Shown here: in pieces, positions 53,501-63,896 of the stretch
How positions within the stretch are numbered: position 1 is the stretch's first letter
Layout of the letters: every line of letters begins with the position of its first letter
Origin: Symbiodinium natans
Taxonomy: Eukaryota > Sar > Dinophyceae > Suessiales > Symbiodiniaceae
Assembly: GCA_905221605.1 (NCBI GenBank)
Contig: CAJNDS010002265.1
Coordinates: 186,001 to 250,000, forward strand
Reading direction: 5' to 3'
DNA: 64,000 nucleotides
Translations under genes and position numbers: made by a program
Notes under the pieces: model-generated
Told to the model about the DNA's origin: nothing
Seen by the model: the letters and a program-made list of their open reading frames with translations, nothing else
Databases searched by the model: none

Positions 53501-54256
53501 AAAGACCTTCAACTTAAACCGCCTAAACCCTGCGGTCCAGTCGGCCGACTTGTTGCAGTAGCTGAAGTTATACGCCTGGCCATGCAAAGCCATGCTTGGT
53601 GCCTTGGGAGCTGTAGACACGACTTTGGGGATTTTCCTTTGAGGGGCCTTAGGCTGGCCATCATGAATCCTGGTACATAGGGAGGCCACTAGGGATCCTT
53701 ATGGCAAAGCTGCATCTCTTGGCGCGCCTGGTTGCCAGTCCGCGCAAAGCGGTCCTGCAGGAACGAAATGTTCGAACTCGTTAGATTTGTTTGGTTCGTG
53801 AGATGCAGAGTTCAGCTCTAGGCCTTGAAAAGGAAAAAGTCAGCTTCATTCAATTTGATGCAACCTCTTTGTCGTCCCGATACTCACCCGGAACTTTTCA
53901 TTACAATCGTGGCACTGTTGGTTTCTGCAGCTTTGAGGTCCAAGCAAGTCGGCGCGGTTGCATCTGCTCAAGCATGCCTTCGTCAACCCCACCCCCTCCC
54001 ACCGAAAAAACACTTTAGGGCCCATAGGGTGTCGGGAGTTTCGAATTGATAATCGCAACACCAATTCAGACTGACATAAATCTGAAGCCAAAGCCCTAAC
54101 TTTCCCCAGCACCGTCTCAAGAGACTTTGAAGCTTCAGGACCTGAGGGCTTGGGATGGCAGGCTTCGCTTCTAAGACTTCTGGTCCAAACTCGATAAGCG
54201 TGGGTCCAGAACGATGAAATATATCGACTTCCCGGCAAGCGTGAAGGGCTCCAGGC
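34690..54256 (-). CDS. GH13 alpha-amylase, at least 19 exons, hosting a nested gene
   Basis: Hydrolyses internal alpha-1,4 links of starch-like glucans. Minus-strand exons recognised: 54207-54256, 53741-53754, 52862-52914, 51700-51791, 51157-51226, 50578-50642, 49201-49298, 48444-48543, 46801-46852, 45771-45820, 45242-45289, 44901-44927, 44057-44083, 43763-43831, 37015-37049, 36637-36673, 36358-36421, 34862-34924, 34690-34756. Landmarks: KSIYFIVL+DRFAR, GGGYCGGTINGI, KLDYIQGMGFDCIWITPPFD, INPHFGTKADL, region I DIVLNHM, WFGSLGDLNHSHPYVR, region II DAFRL+DTA, region III GVEILGE, region IV NFADNHDE, ALTWVMMAQGIPIVYYG, and a C-terminal-domain-like VFLNNANSS. The catalytic Asp, Glu and Asp are all present. 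Phase mismatches show at least one exon missing on each side of 46801-46852, and length suggests others missing around 43.9 kb and 36.3-35 kb. Start and stop are not found. Location and signal peptide unknown. Confidence 0.88.
36637..37049 (-). other. Amylase exons with region IV
   Basis: Exon 37015-37049 reads DLMGNFADNHD plus GA, with a GT donor. Exon 36637-36673 begins with A, completing Glu, and continues FARVEHYCKSDK. The NHD triad of region IV is intact. These exons lie beyond the nested RCC1-like gene, which shows that the amylase continues past it. Confidence 0.85.
38017..38074 (+). repeat. AT-rich TATATA tract
   Basis: TATATACATATATATATA followed by TATTTATTTATATACATACA. It lies in the large amylase intron downstream of the nested gene. 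Confidence 0.8.
40495..43137 (-). CDS. RCC1/HERC-like repeat protein with ubiquitin-like N-terminal segment
   Basis: Ten copies of the pattern AFAAIL-x-DGSVVTWG-x4-GGDSS-x-VQ-x2-L-x-NV are visible, the RCC1-type repeat expected to fold as beta-propeller blades. Family members act as exchange factors or ligase scaffolds; the role here is unknown. The N-terminus (EELKLQAQKAL, then GDVLTLHI) resembles the ubiquitin-like leader on related Symbiodiniaceae proteins. Minus-strand exons: 43053-43137, 42835-42944, 42124-41942, from 41716 to about 40.8 kb, and from about 40.78 kb to the TAA at 40497-40495. The three mapped introns all start GA and end AG before GA. Two of them are stop-free and a multiple of three, so a single frame reads through. 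The last join needs a frame change near 40.78 kb, either an intron ending near 40778 or a one-base difference near 40755. The start at 43137 is the first ATG after an in-frame stop, though an upstream exon is possible. Confidence 0.85.
41717..41941 (-). other. RCC1-like gene intron 3 (225 nt, stop-free, 9-bp terminal repeat)
   Basis: The read-through frame has a proline-rich insert exactly where one repeat is interrupted between GGDSRSVQ and DQLADVVQ. TCCAGGATC occurs at both ends; removing the interval restores a perfect repeat. A C-rich tract precedes the acceptor on the minus strand. Confidence 0.85.
42125..42834 (-). other. RCC1-like gene intron 2 (710 nt) filled by microsatellite
   Basis: It splits the first repeat between FAAILG and DGSVVSWG. 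GATG is present at both ends. On the plus strand most of the intron is CTTT/CTTC/CT repeat. Confidence 0.82.
42190..42645 (+). repeat. CTTT/CTTC/CT low-complexity tract
   Basis: TATTTGTATTTG and TATATA words give way to long CTTT/CTTC repeats, then GCTT, then a pure (CT)n run around 42596-42637. Long open frames across it on both strands are repeat artefacts. Confidence 0.9.
42945..43052 (-). other. RCC1-like gene intron 1 (108 nt, stop-free)
   Basis: Joining at G|GAGCC and CACAG|GAGC restores GDILHGALTVGQAGLK, which matches the expected leader. GGAGC occurs at both ends. An internal TTTTTCAG could serve as an alternative acceptor with a GT donor at 43046, giving a longer in-frame product. 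Confidence 0.7.
44901..45820 (-). other. Amylase exons with regions II and III (catalytic nucleophile and acid)
   Basis: Exon 45771-45820 ends DYDVDAFRL; exon 45242-45289 starts DTAMFAPRALI, so the intron separates the region II arginine from the nucleophilic aspartate. Exon 44901-44927 is only nine codons and ends at the catalytic glutamate of GVEILGE. The Lys-His pair that often follows region II in secreted amylases is replaced by Met-Phe. Confidence 0.85.
46027..46109 (+). repeat. Tandem duplication, two copies of about 40 bp
   Basis: AAAGAAGCATGACGTAGTGG and the following bases up to CTTTATC are repeated at once with a few changes. The junction GCTTCTTTATCAAAGAAGC also forms a small palindrome. 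Confidence 0.85.
46675..46687 (+). repeat. Poly-G tract
   Basis: A run of about 13 G followed by CGACCCCC, inside an amylase intron. Confidence 0.85.
47121..47215 (+). repeat. Interstitial telomere-like array (CCCTAAA)n
   Basis: About a dozen CCCTAAA or CCCTGAA heptamers in near-perfect register, the cleanest such block in the window. It lies inside the amylase between 46852 and 48444, far from any chromosome end indicated here. Confidence 0.88.
47553..47599 (+). repeat. (GAT)n microsatellite
   Basis: About 15 perfect GAT units. The predicted run of methionines on the plus strand comes from this repeat. Confidence 0.95.
47985..48320 (+). repeat. Degenerate tandem satellite, unit about 50-60 bp
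   Basis: Five to six diverged copies contain GATGCTCGCTGGAAGC, then TGGCCCGTACAGG, then TTGGCAACTGATGC. It lies between amylase exons. Confidence 0.8.
49414..49430 (+). repeat. Poly-G tract (17 G)
   Basis: Uninterrupted G run directly before the first GTTGGGAAT copy of the repeat cluster, in an amylase intron. Confidence 0.88.
49425..50160 (+). repeat. Cluster of diverged GGTTGGGAATCA repeats
   Basis: Copies begin near 49430, 49498, 49979, 50058 and 50139. Each is GNTGGGAATCA or close, often preceded by GAGNNGAG/AAGGG and followed by GGTTT and TAGAAACC. All lie in one amylase intron. Confidence 0.65.
49592..49825. repeat. 25-bp inverted repeat with one mismatch, 234 bp overall
   Basis: Left arm 49592-49616 (GTTGATGGAGGAAATCTTGC then ACCAC) pairs with right arm 49801-49825. 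A partial direct copy of the left arm lies at 49709-49723. I see no target-site duplication. It may be a small hairpin, a decayed MITE or nested duplications. Confidence 0.8.
50578..50642 (-). other. Amylase exon with GH13 conserved region I
   Basis: Reads LHNRGMCLVMDIVLNHM, followed by RSLK if the GT donor at 50577 is used. The Asp and the Asn-His pair of region I are present. An alternative GC donor at 50590 would end the exon two bases into the Met codon. Confidence 0.85.
53741..53754 (-). other. 14-nt microexon of the amylase
   Basis: The exon at 54207-54256 ends SIYFIVL at a GA donor; the next well-defined exon (52862-52914) starts in phase 2 with TNNTGG. The family expects DRFAR between them. 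Exactly this is supplied by GACCGCTTTGCGCG, preceded by CTGCAG and followed by a GA donor: four codons plus two bases, in phase on both sides. The donor and acceptor of the first intron share GACC. Confidence 0.75.
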
Positions 54257-56659
54257 CTCAGAGGGCGTGGAGGAGTTGGTGCTCAAGAGTTGATGTTTGG
54301 GTGTAGGGGTTTGATCGGGTTCGAGCTTAGTGTGACAATCATTTTACGGGCGATGACCGTCTCAAGTCTGTGACAAACTGCAAGGTCCTACTTGAAAACG
54401 AAATGGCATGCTGCGTGGAAGGCGTGAGCTTTGCTGGGTGGCTGCTGGCCATGGCAGGAATATCGCGACGAGCATGTTGTCCACGTGCCGCTGTGGGAAG
54501 AGGCGGTCACCGTCGACAGTGATTCGGCTTTCCGAGCCGTGTGCAACTTTCGTCACCAGGCACGCTTCGCAGGCTCCGGATCGCTCCCAAACTGCCCAGC
54601 AGCCTGGATGGAAAAGTACGTGAGAGGCTTCCTGAAAGCGCAAAGACCGAGTGTGGGCGCGAGGTCGCCTTTCACCTTCCTGTGTTCATTTAATGTCGTC
54701 CCAGAAAAGCTGTAAGTACGAGTAGCGAAGAAGCAAGGATGCAGATCGTGATAAGCAGCTTCGAAGCCGGAGGTCGTGACTCGTGGCGCTTCGAGCTTTA
54801 CTCGGAACGGTCGAAGAAGAGCCCGGCTAAACGTTGAGGTTTACAGCGTGATCTGACCTTTGAAGTGCCAAGCCCCTGATCAAAGTCAGCCTAGTGACCG
54901 TCTCTGATGGACTTGGTGACGAGGGCCTGCCTTCGGGAACCAACTATTCAGTGCAGGCCCCCTTGGAGCCATGGTGAGCCCTGTCTGCCGGAAACAAGCG
55001 ACAAGCAGAACTGATCTGAGATGCCAGGGTGGGTTTAGGGCATTGGGTTCAGGGCATTGGTGCAGTCATGTGCAATCTCTAGCAGTTGTGGGCCACTCAC
55101 TGTGTCCACCCTCGGTTGCGGGGTTTGTGCGAATTTTGTTTGAACCTGAAAGACGTGCTCCAGAAAGAGTAGAATTGCTGTACGTACGAGCATATCCAGC
55201 GAAGCTGGACAGATTAAAACAGAACAGGGGAGCGAAGAGTTCAAGGTTAACCTGCCCTCAACCTTCAATCATCCTCAAAGTCCAGGTGCCTCGGCGCCGA
55301 GACAAAGGATTCGATGCTGGGGGAACAGAGGCGCAGAGCCCAACAGCCCAGAAGGATCCAAAGGAGCAGCCTGAGAGAGGGAATCTTGCGATCTGAGGGG
55401 GCTAAAGCGGTTCTCTATGTCTGTAAAAAAAACTTCTCTCGGTCGACAGGTTGCAGTACCTTGAGAGCTTGAACGGGCTTAGCTGTAGTTGGAGGGGATA
55501 CGGGCCGTTCTAAACCCTGAAGCGTGCATGGTTTAGTGCTCAGGGCCCATGCTCCCCCCGCAAGGAACCGTAAAGCAAAATCAAAAAACCAGAATCCATT
55601 CATGGGATTTCGGTCCGCCTAAGTTGCGCCTAAATCAGGACCCCCCAGCATCTGAACAGCCGTGAGAGACGGGCTCAACAGAAACGGACTCTGCCTTACG
55701 CCTCAGGATGCAGCCCCTTCCCAAGCAGGGAGGCAAGTAGACCCTCTTCAGCACAGGAGCGATGACCAAGGGGACCAAGGCATGGCTCCACAGTCGAAGC
55801 TTTGTTCGGGTTTTGGGAGGGGGGGGAGCTTTTGGCTTTCGAGTCCACGTGTCAGGGCTTTTTCTGGCTTGCGATACCACTTAGGTCCTCAGCGTACTCT
55901 CTTTGCATTCGGGGTGCTTCCTGAGTTGGTACCGTGAGAGTGAGATGCACTGAAGGTATTTCAAGCTTGGCACCCGTGAGATTGCAGCTCCCCGGGCATG
56001 CATGTTCATGATATGCTTGGCCAGCATGTTGCAAGTCTTTTGGAATTTAGGTCGCAGGGCCTACCATCGTCAAACTAAGCGCTGGAGCCCGAACATGGAC
56101 CCAGGATGGTGTAGAACGGTGCAAGCTGATGTCATGCTGACATTCCAATCTGGACGGTAAACTGGGCAGACCCGACAAAACCACAAAAGCATTGAACATT
56201 TTGAGCGTTGAGGTTCCGAGGCCCTGCATGCAAACCCTCAAACCGAACATCCTAGAAATCCCTAGAAGGGCTAGAACCTAGCAGCTGCTTCCTCAGCAAT
56301 TCTCAGGAAGCACGTGTTGAGTTGAGGTGGTGAGTCACGGTTCTTCACAGACCCTCGCACCGCCATCAGCTCAACCCTGAAGTCCAACCGGCCTAGTCCT
56401 AAGCTCTGAACGGCTCTGAACTGTCCCGAACCCACATCCACACCTCTCTCACCCCAGACTGAAGCCCAAACCTGCAAGCCCTAAGCACACGCACAGCTCA
56501 AACTGATCCTGTGGGGAACAAAGCACCCGGCCTCATCTTGTCGCTCCCGCTGCTCGGCATGGGCTTCACGCCAGGGACCGGGCTCCGGATGAGGTATGGG
56601 GCTGTATACTGGTGCGTATGTGTCCACGCTCCGCATTCTCGACCCCTTCCCCATGGTAC

Positions 56660-57000
56660 CACCGCCAACCCTAAACCCGGACCCTTGAACCCGACCCCAC
56701 CACGAACTACAGGTGGGAGGCGGGAAAACCCGAAACCCTGAACCTAAATGAACCCTCAAGCCAACACTGAACCGAGACCATGACCCTAAATACCAAACCC
56801 GACCGAAGCCCTGAACCCTAAGTCCCTAGAACCCCAAAACCAACCCGCAACCACACCACTTGGGCCTTAGGTTTTAGGGTCTGAACCCCAACCCTGAGAA
56901 GCCCTAAGCACAAAGTATCCCGACCATGGCCCTAAAGGCCCAAAAAGCACCCTACCCCCTAAACCCTAAAACCCTTAGTCCATCTAAAACCAACCCACAA
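56660..57000 (+). repeat. Degenerate telomere-like CCCTAAA/CCCTGAA words
   Basis: Many AACCCTAAACCC, CCGAAACCCTGAACC and ACCCTTAG words spread over about 340 bp without a fixed register. Confidence 0.5.
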
Positions 57001-60000
57001 CCACACGGGAGTTACCCTAGACCATTGGGGGGGAAGGCGGAGCGCATGATTATATGTAGGCCTCGGGTGAGGGGATGGGGGCGTGCGGTGGGCTGCTGTG
57101 AAGACAGGATGGGGCTTATAGGACTTCGCGGGCTAAGTTTCGGGTGCTCTGCGTAGCCAGTTTGGGTAAGAAGCTCGGGAGCCCAGGGACCATTACAATG
57201 CAGATCTCATGCTTCTGAGGAAAAAGCTGCTGCGTATCTTTATTGAAGCCAACAAGCGTGAACGGACTAATCACTTCTGCTTAGACTGCCTGTTTATCGG
57301 CCATGCTGTGCACAGGTTCTCATTCCAGCTTCCTAACGTTGGCCAGCATCAAGAGCAGCTGGCTTGGAAAATAAGGGCTTCTCGCAAGAATGATTGGAGC
57401 TACAGTGACGACGCAAATAGACATCACCATGAAACCCTACAGAAAAACCACGGAATGCATAGAGAATCATGGAAACAAGCAGAGGCCATAGACACCTTAA
57501 TCAAAAGCGTGTACACCAAACATAGAGATAGATAGAACCATGGAAACCTGGCAAACCATGACAGTCACAAGGCGTCAATTTGGAACTCAGCCGCTTTCAC
57601 CTGACACTTTTTGTTCGCGTTCTAAGTTCCCCGATCACAGGGTTTGAGCTGGCTTCTCTGGTTTTGGTTGCCTGTGTTACCAAATTTAAGCCTTCTTGTG
57701 TAGCACCTCAAAAAGACCTGATCGATACGTCCGTCTTGGGCTCAATCCTGAGCATTGTATATCACATCTGCCTCTCCACCCCTGTACTGTACCTCGCGCA
57801 GTGCTGCTATTTATTTGCAACCTCCACAGGCTGAGAATGGCGGATCACGGACGCTTCGCCTTTCCATTTTGGGCGTAACATTCGATGGCAAGGAGAAAAG
57901 CGCACTGAACACCAACTTGAATCCTTCTTATTTCACACGCAGACTCATTTGTTTATAATACGATCTGGTGACCGCTGTAATGGTCACAGCTGTACATGCT
58001 CTTGGCTTTTGTGAGCCAGCTAATAACATGCTCCCGCCCAAAGGCTCAAAAGTGGCGGCCCTTGCGAAGGGATGTCATGATCTTGAGCCAACAAGTCAAT
58101 AGCCTTACAGTACTACTAGAATCACTAGAAGCCGAAAGCTCCACCCCAGAAATCCCTTTGCAAAAGAATCGCTTCGAGCGGTCCCAATTTGAATTGGGCT
58201 CCCTGCCGTGCGGAGGTAGCATTCCGGCTGTCAGATCTCTGAACCTGGTGGCCTATCTGCTGAGTGCTGCTAGCGCAGCGCATCAGACACTTGCCATAAC
58301 CCTGCTCATTGCATTGGCAAAAACACTTGTCCTAGAGCCAGTGTAAGGATGCGAACGATCAATGCTCATCAAACAAGTAAGAACAAATTTAACAAACATT
58401 GCAGTTGCAGTAGCAGTGGCAGAAGGCCTAGTATGCCCTGGCCATAGTCGAATGTGCGGCACAAGGCATCGGTTTGATGCCAGGAATACATGCTTCGGTC
58501 CGAGCCAGTTTCAACGTCGATGCGGTACCCAAGTCAAACTCCGCATCTGCAAAGAGGTTGTGCTCAACAAAGGCATTGAGGCTCACGTCTACACGTAGTT
58601 TGCACCGACAAAGCTGTTAAGCCGTCCTGCACTTACCGGTGGAAGATTACAAGTACGCTGGCCGCAAATCCCCAAAACCTATGCCTTGTCCTCTCAGGCC
58701 AGGAAAGCGTGAACATCTGACTGTACGAAAGAGGCGCACGTTCAAGCCACCTCCGCTATGCCGCAGGGTGAACCTCAAACTATGGGACTTCCGTCTGGAT
58801 CGGAACTGGCACCTGTAGTCCAGGGTTTCGGCTTAAGTTGTAGAAGCCCTACACAACAACTCTCAACCCTACAGCGTAGAGTGCTTGGGGGTTCAGCTTC
58901 TTTGGGACTTCAATAAAAAAATCATAACGAGCTGAAGGCTCAGAGGTTGGTGGGTAGAGATCAGACTGAAAAGTCTTCAGCGTTCAGGGCCTGTAGGATT
59001 CAACGCTTCAGCATTCCGGCTTTCTGGCTTTTCCGAGCAGGCCTTTCAGATTGAGGCTTGTGGCTGGAGATCTTTCTAGGTGCCTGTTCGCGACCCAGCG
59101 GCAAACATAGGAGTCCCGTGTCTGGAATTTAAAACACCAAGTTCTGCAAATGCAGTTGTCAATGTACAAAGGCTTTTTGGGGCGGCTCTCGCTCTGTGTC
59201 AACTCAATTTTCGGAAACTTTAGAACCCATGTCCTACCACGAGCTTCTTCAGAAAGACCAGACTGAAAACTGTCGAGAAGATCGCAGACTACAGGTTCAT
59301 TGTTCTGCATTTGCGCCCGTGAAGTGGATGCTGCTCCACAGCATCGACGGGCATGAGCGAACCGTGGCATAGTTTCTCAGGACGAACCCTTACGGTTTGG
59401 GGGTGCCCTGCAGGGTTCTGAGGGTGCAGCTCCAAGTGCTCAAACCCTCACCCATGTTAGAACCATCAAGTCCTGAACCTTAAACGAGCCCAAAGCCATG
59501 GGAATGAGGCGATCACCGATCGCGCTTATGGGAGGTTCACGGGAGCTTTCCGATGCCTGCATGCTAAATCCCGACGACGATAAACTTTCCAACAAACATA
59601 AAAGTGCCTGGAGAACCGGCGCCTCTTTGAGATCTTGTGGGACTCAAGGGATATGGGCCATGCGTTCCATTTGAAGGTCACTCTCACATGCCAAAGCACG
59701 CCCATTGCAACGCGCTGTTGCACGGATTCGACGGTTCAAACCAATCGAAGGCTTCATAAGACATAAGAGTCACAATTCGCAGCTCTCGGTGGCAGGTTGT
59801 CGAAGCAATCTTGTGGACTTGGTTTGCTAAACCCAACCCTGCGCTTATGGAACCCAACCCCCTGACTCTTGAATCGAAGTAACGCAGTTCACTAATTCGG
59901 GTTAAAACCATGTCCACTGACTAGAAAGGCTTCAGTTGCCCCCATCCAGAGAACTTGCAGGCTTCAAACTTCAGTGCCGGCACCCTGTAACGAGCGCCGG

Positions 60001-60360
60001 GACAGCCAACCATCGCCTCATGCATCGTCACCTCTCTGCCTGCGCTTTGCAGTCAGGATTGAGGCTTTTGGGTTGAGGGTTTACGGTTTAGAGTTTTGGG
60101 GGCCTAAGCAAATCCAGGAGGGTGTGGGTCAAGGCAATGGGGTGTTAGGCTTGGAGCCTTGTTTTTGGCCGTCGAGCCGTGAAAACATGTGAATACGCCT
60201 TGTATACTCGAGAGTCCGAGAGTGTCAGCGAGCTACCCGAAGAAAACACATAATCATGCGCTGTAGAATATGAAAGATATTTGAGGGCAATATCCATTCA
60301 GATAGACTGCGTTGTCAAGGCAAGGTTCATAGGCGAAAGCAAAGAAGTCCCAGGGCCTAC

Positions 60361-60492
60361 CTGCCACCAGCGACGGGACTTCAAAACACAACATAAAGCC
60401 ATGAAGGACTGACCCAAGGCTAAAGGCCATATTGTAAGTAAGTAACCCAAATTCTGAAGCTTGAACGCATAGATCAGCACGAAGCCCTCTCC
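60361..60492 (-). CDS. Weak candidate exon with a membrane-like segment
   Basis: One minus-strand frame reads GFVLIYAFKLQNLGY, then LLTIWPLALGQSF, and ends SRRWWQ at a GT donor. It is hydrophobic enough for a membrane helix. No family is recognised and codons are AT-rich at third positions, unlike the firm exons, so it may be chance. Confidence 0.2.
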
Positions 60493-60536
60493 GAGAAAGG
60501 CAAAGTCTGAAGCCCGCGAAGCAATCAACCATGTAC

Positions 60537-60575
60537 TTCGATCATCCCCACCCTACGGCGAGCTAATGTGGGAGA
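60537..60575 (+). repeat. Copy 2 of the diverged dispersed repeat
   Basis: Partner of the copy at 179-218, in the same orientation. The following 250 bp contains repeated GGGCACTCC, GGATACTCG and TACTCG words, suggesting internal repetition. Confidence 0.5.
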
Positions 60576-60869
60576 TGTTGGGTGGGCACTCCCGGATACT
60601 CGGACGCGACTCTTGCGGGCTTGTCTGGGCAGTCCATGAATATACTCGGCGGGCGGGGACTCTCTGCCGGCTTCTTCTCTGGCAGTTAAGCACTTCGGGA
60701 ATACTCGTCAGGATCCTCTGGGAGGTGGGCACTCCAGGGACCAGGCCCCAGGAGTCCGGGCAACACCGGGTGAGGAGGCAGAAAATCAAGAACCAGAAGT
60801 CTCCTATCTCTCCTATCTCTGGGATCTCTGCAAACTCTCGGCCTCGGCTTCCGCGGGCGGGTACGGTTC

Positions 60870-63800
60870 TGAGTGATGGGCTTTTTCCATGTGCAGAGGT
60901 GGCAGTGGTCACCTGGGCTAAGGGTGACGTATTTGGGCTTTGGGTTTCGTCGACAAAAAGACATCAGAAGCCTTTAAGAAGCCTTGAGCTCTTAGCTTTC
61001 CAAAACTTAAGCCTCTCATTCAGGTGCCTCCGAGCCGCACTGCGCACCGTCTTTGCAGCCCTTGCCTCGGTTTGCGTACTTGCCTCGGCTTGTGTCTTAA
61101 GATGGCAGGCCGTTATGGCGGTTTCTGTTGCGACGTAAACCTTCGAAGCCTTTCAAGGGTTAGAAGCCTTGAAGTCTTAGGCTTTGGGCGTGGGGTTGCT
61201 CCTCCCATGGAAGTGACACCAGCCTATGTCCGATCGGCATCATAACAAGCGCGGTGATGCCTTGGCTGTTGCTCCTCCTCTTCGGTCTCCTTGCGCTACC
61301 GCATCTGCAGACGCCGTAGGTGATGCTGCTTGAAACAGAGAAGCATCGGCCAAGCAGTATGAAGCAACAAGCGGCGTGCAAAGGATTGTTGGAGTGTTTG
61401 TGTTTTTGCCGCTGCTGCATGTTATTGAGATCATGGGCTGTGGGCATCCTTCAGCCGGTCGCTAAGCTTCTGCGCCTTTGCTCCTTGGTATGCAGCATCC
61501 ACGCAAACTGTCGGGCGTGGCTGTTGATGTGCACTGTCATCCTTGCGCTCTGCAGATACAAAACCCCACCTCGAAGAAGGGAACCTTGAGGATTGCGGAG
61601 GTCATGCTTCCGCTCTCACGGTCTTACAATGTCTCACGCCGTCACAATCTTGAGATTGTGGCTGTTGTTCCATTGGGGCAATTGGAATCCGGTCTTGGGG
61701 GCTGGGATTCAGGGACTGGCGACGGCAACCGGGTATCTTCGACTTCTGTCAAAACGCTGTTGGTGATACGGTGATACAGTACAGCTATGGTCTTTTTTAT
61801 TCAAGCAGAGGAAGTGGTGGAGAAATCACATATCAAATTCTGTCGCAGCTGCATGCAGGGCTGCATGAGAATGGGTGTCCTCCCAGGCAGGGGTTGAACA
61901 ACACTTGCAAGGGGAGGGCAAAAATTTCGATCGACCTCTGCATCTGACAGCAGCATGCATAAGTCCCGAGTAAACCCAAGTTGCATATCAGAACAAGACC
62001 CGAGCCTAGGATTCTCACGGCAGCCGTGTGAACCAGTACAAATTAGGACAGTAGGACCCTCAGGCTCAATGTGTGATTGTTCTGGCGCATGACTTGGGAC
62101 GTTCATAGTCTCTAGCAGTAGGGCGGTTTTCAGGTTCTTGCCAGGATTGTCTTTTCAAAATCTTCTCGACGGATCGGAAACAAAGCTGATTAATACCGCA
62201 TCGCATGTTCGTAGTTCGTTTTGAGCTACGGTCAAAGCACCATGAGCGCCATCAAGAACCCTGCGAAGTTGACCAGAAAGTCTCCTGTGTTTCATTCCTG
62301 CTTTGTGCTACTGCTACCTAATACCTGGGAGGACGATAGCAAACTCTGACACAAAGTCGTCCAACACCTTCCGCCTTTCGAAGCAGTGCCCACACCCCCA
62401 TGCAGCCTTAGCAGGAATCAGGATGAATCAGGTCACCACTGACCAACAAAGCACCCCAAGCCCTGGAGTCCGGAGCCCTTCGTAAACGCACAAGATGCCC
62501 CAAAGCCGGCCTTGCGAGCCAGCAGAGATGCTCAAGGGATAGTGTAAGACCCTCTGCTCCACCTTGCCAGCTCTTGGCCCTTCAGGGCCTTTCGGGCTTT
62601 CTTGGTTCACCGGCTCTTTGGGCTGGGGTTCAAGGAATAGAGAATATGCAGGTGTGGAGTCCAAAATGACTTTGAACTCCTTTCTACCCCAAGTCACATC
62701 CTAAGCCTGAACCCCTTTGCAGAGCCCTGAGTCCTACAACAAATGCGACGCCTGTCCTCAACTACACCCAACAGGCTCTTGACACCACCGAAAGCACATG
62801 AGCCGTCCGTTCCGAAGCCCGAACTCTCTGAGCAACCCTTTGCAATGCTTTCCAAGCCCGTACCAGTCCGGCCTCCTCTGGCGATTCGGAATCCCGACCC
62901 CGGGACTGGCCAGGCGCCTGGACGACACCGTTGCGAGTTTCGCTTTGAATGTTAGACCCTAAACCCTACACCTGGTCTTTCGGTTCTACTGCCCAAGGTT
63001 CATGACTCACGACTTTAAAGTTCGGCTCTCAAGGCCGTAAGGAACACCAGGGATCCCTGCTTGTCACTTTTGGGTTTAGGTTTGGGGCTTATGGTTCTGG
63101 GCACACTCCCTGATGCAGACACTGCTGACAGGGTTCGGACGCCGGGCTGTTTAGCACACGACGTCGCTTTGTTGCAGTTCCTTCCCAAGCAGGTTGCCAC
63201 CTGCTGGTTAAGTTTCGCTTCCGCTACATAGCATCATGCTTGTGGTGGAGGGGTAGTGCAGCCAGACAAAACATACCCAGTCTTCATGTCAAGCGAGATC
63301 TACTACACTGCGGCGCAGAAGCCTTGAATGCTCAACCCCAGGTTCTTGCAAAACCGAGTCTTCTTCAAGACAAAATGTTGCTAAGTGAACATGGCTTCAC
63401 ATTTCTCACCAGTCTGTCTTCAAAACCCTCAAACAGGATTGGGAAGGCTTGGAACTTGCCGAACCACAACGGTTCACAGAACAGCCTGCGCAACCTTCTG
63501 CAAATAGGAGTCCGTGACGAAGTTGGGCCCAACCTTCCAAAGCTTGGCGGTTGACACTTTCCAAGTGCCACTGGCACACACCCTGCCCATCCAAACCCAC
63601 GTGCTGCGAACCCCAATCCCACCACGATGAGGGGCCCACAGCGGGACCCAACATCCATGCGAGGCACCAATTGTGCGCGCCATGTTGGCATGCTGTTCAG
63701 GGGAATGTCGGAATGTCCTTAAGGCCTTCGGAGAGGGAGTCCGCGTGCGCAGGTCAGCGCGTGGCGCGGCCGCCCTCCCTTTGATGGGCACCTCCGGCAC

Positions 63801-63890
63801 CTCTTCCTTGAGCTGTTCAGTGTAATCAGGGGGTTAACCGGGTTATCGGTCATGAATTGTGCAGCTTAGAGTTTGTGGACAACATGAAGG
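60870..63890. other. No supported gene
   Basis: Open frames near 61801-62106 and 63365-63800 on the minus strand have protein-like composition but no motif I recognise. Confidence 0.4.
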
Positions 63891-63896
63891 AATCTC

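Larger units (their letters stand above)
54300..60530. other. No supported gene upstream of the amylase
   Basis: Several open frames exist. A 150-bp stretch at 54462-54620 looks protein-like on both strands and is discussed in the findings. CCCTAAA-type words are dense at 56660-57000. The amylase 5' exons and promoter should lie in this region. Confidence 0.4.

Noticed and set aside
57996-58346. Plus-strand open frame with Leu-rich content
   Set aside because: Protein-like in part, but no motif, no clear splice ends and opposite to the direction of all firm genes.
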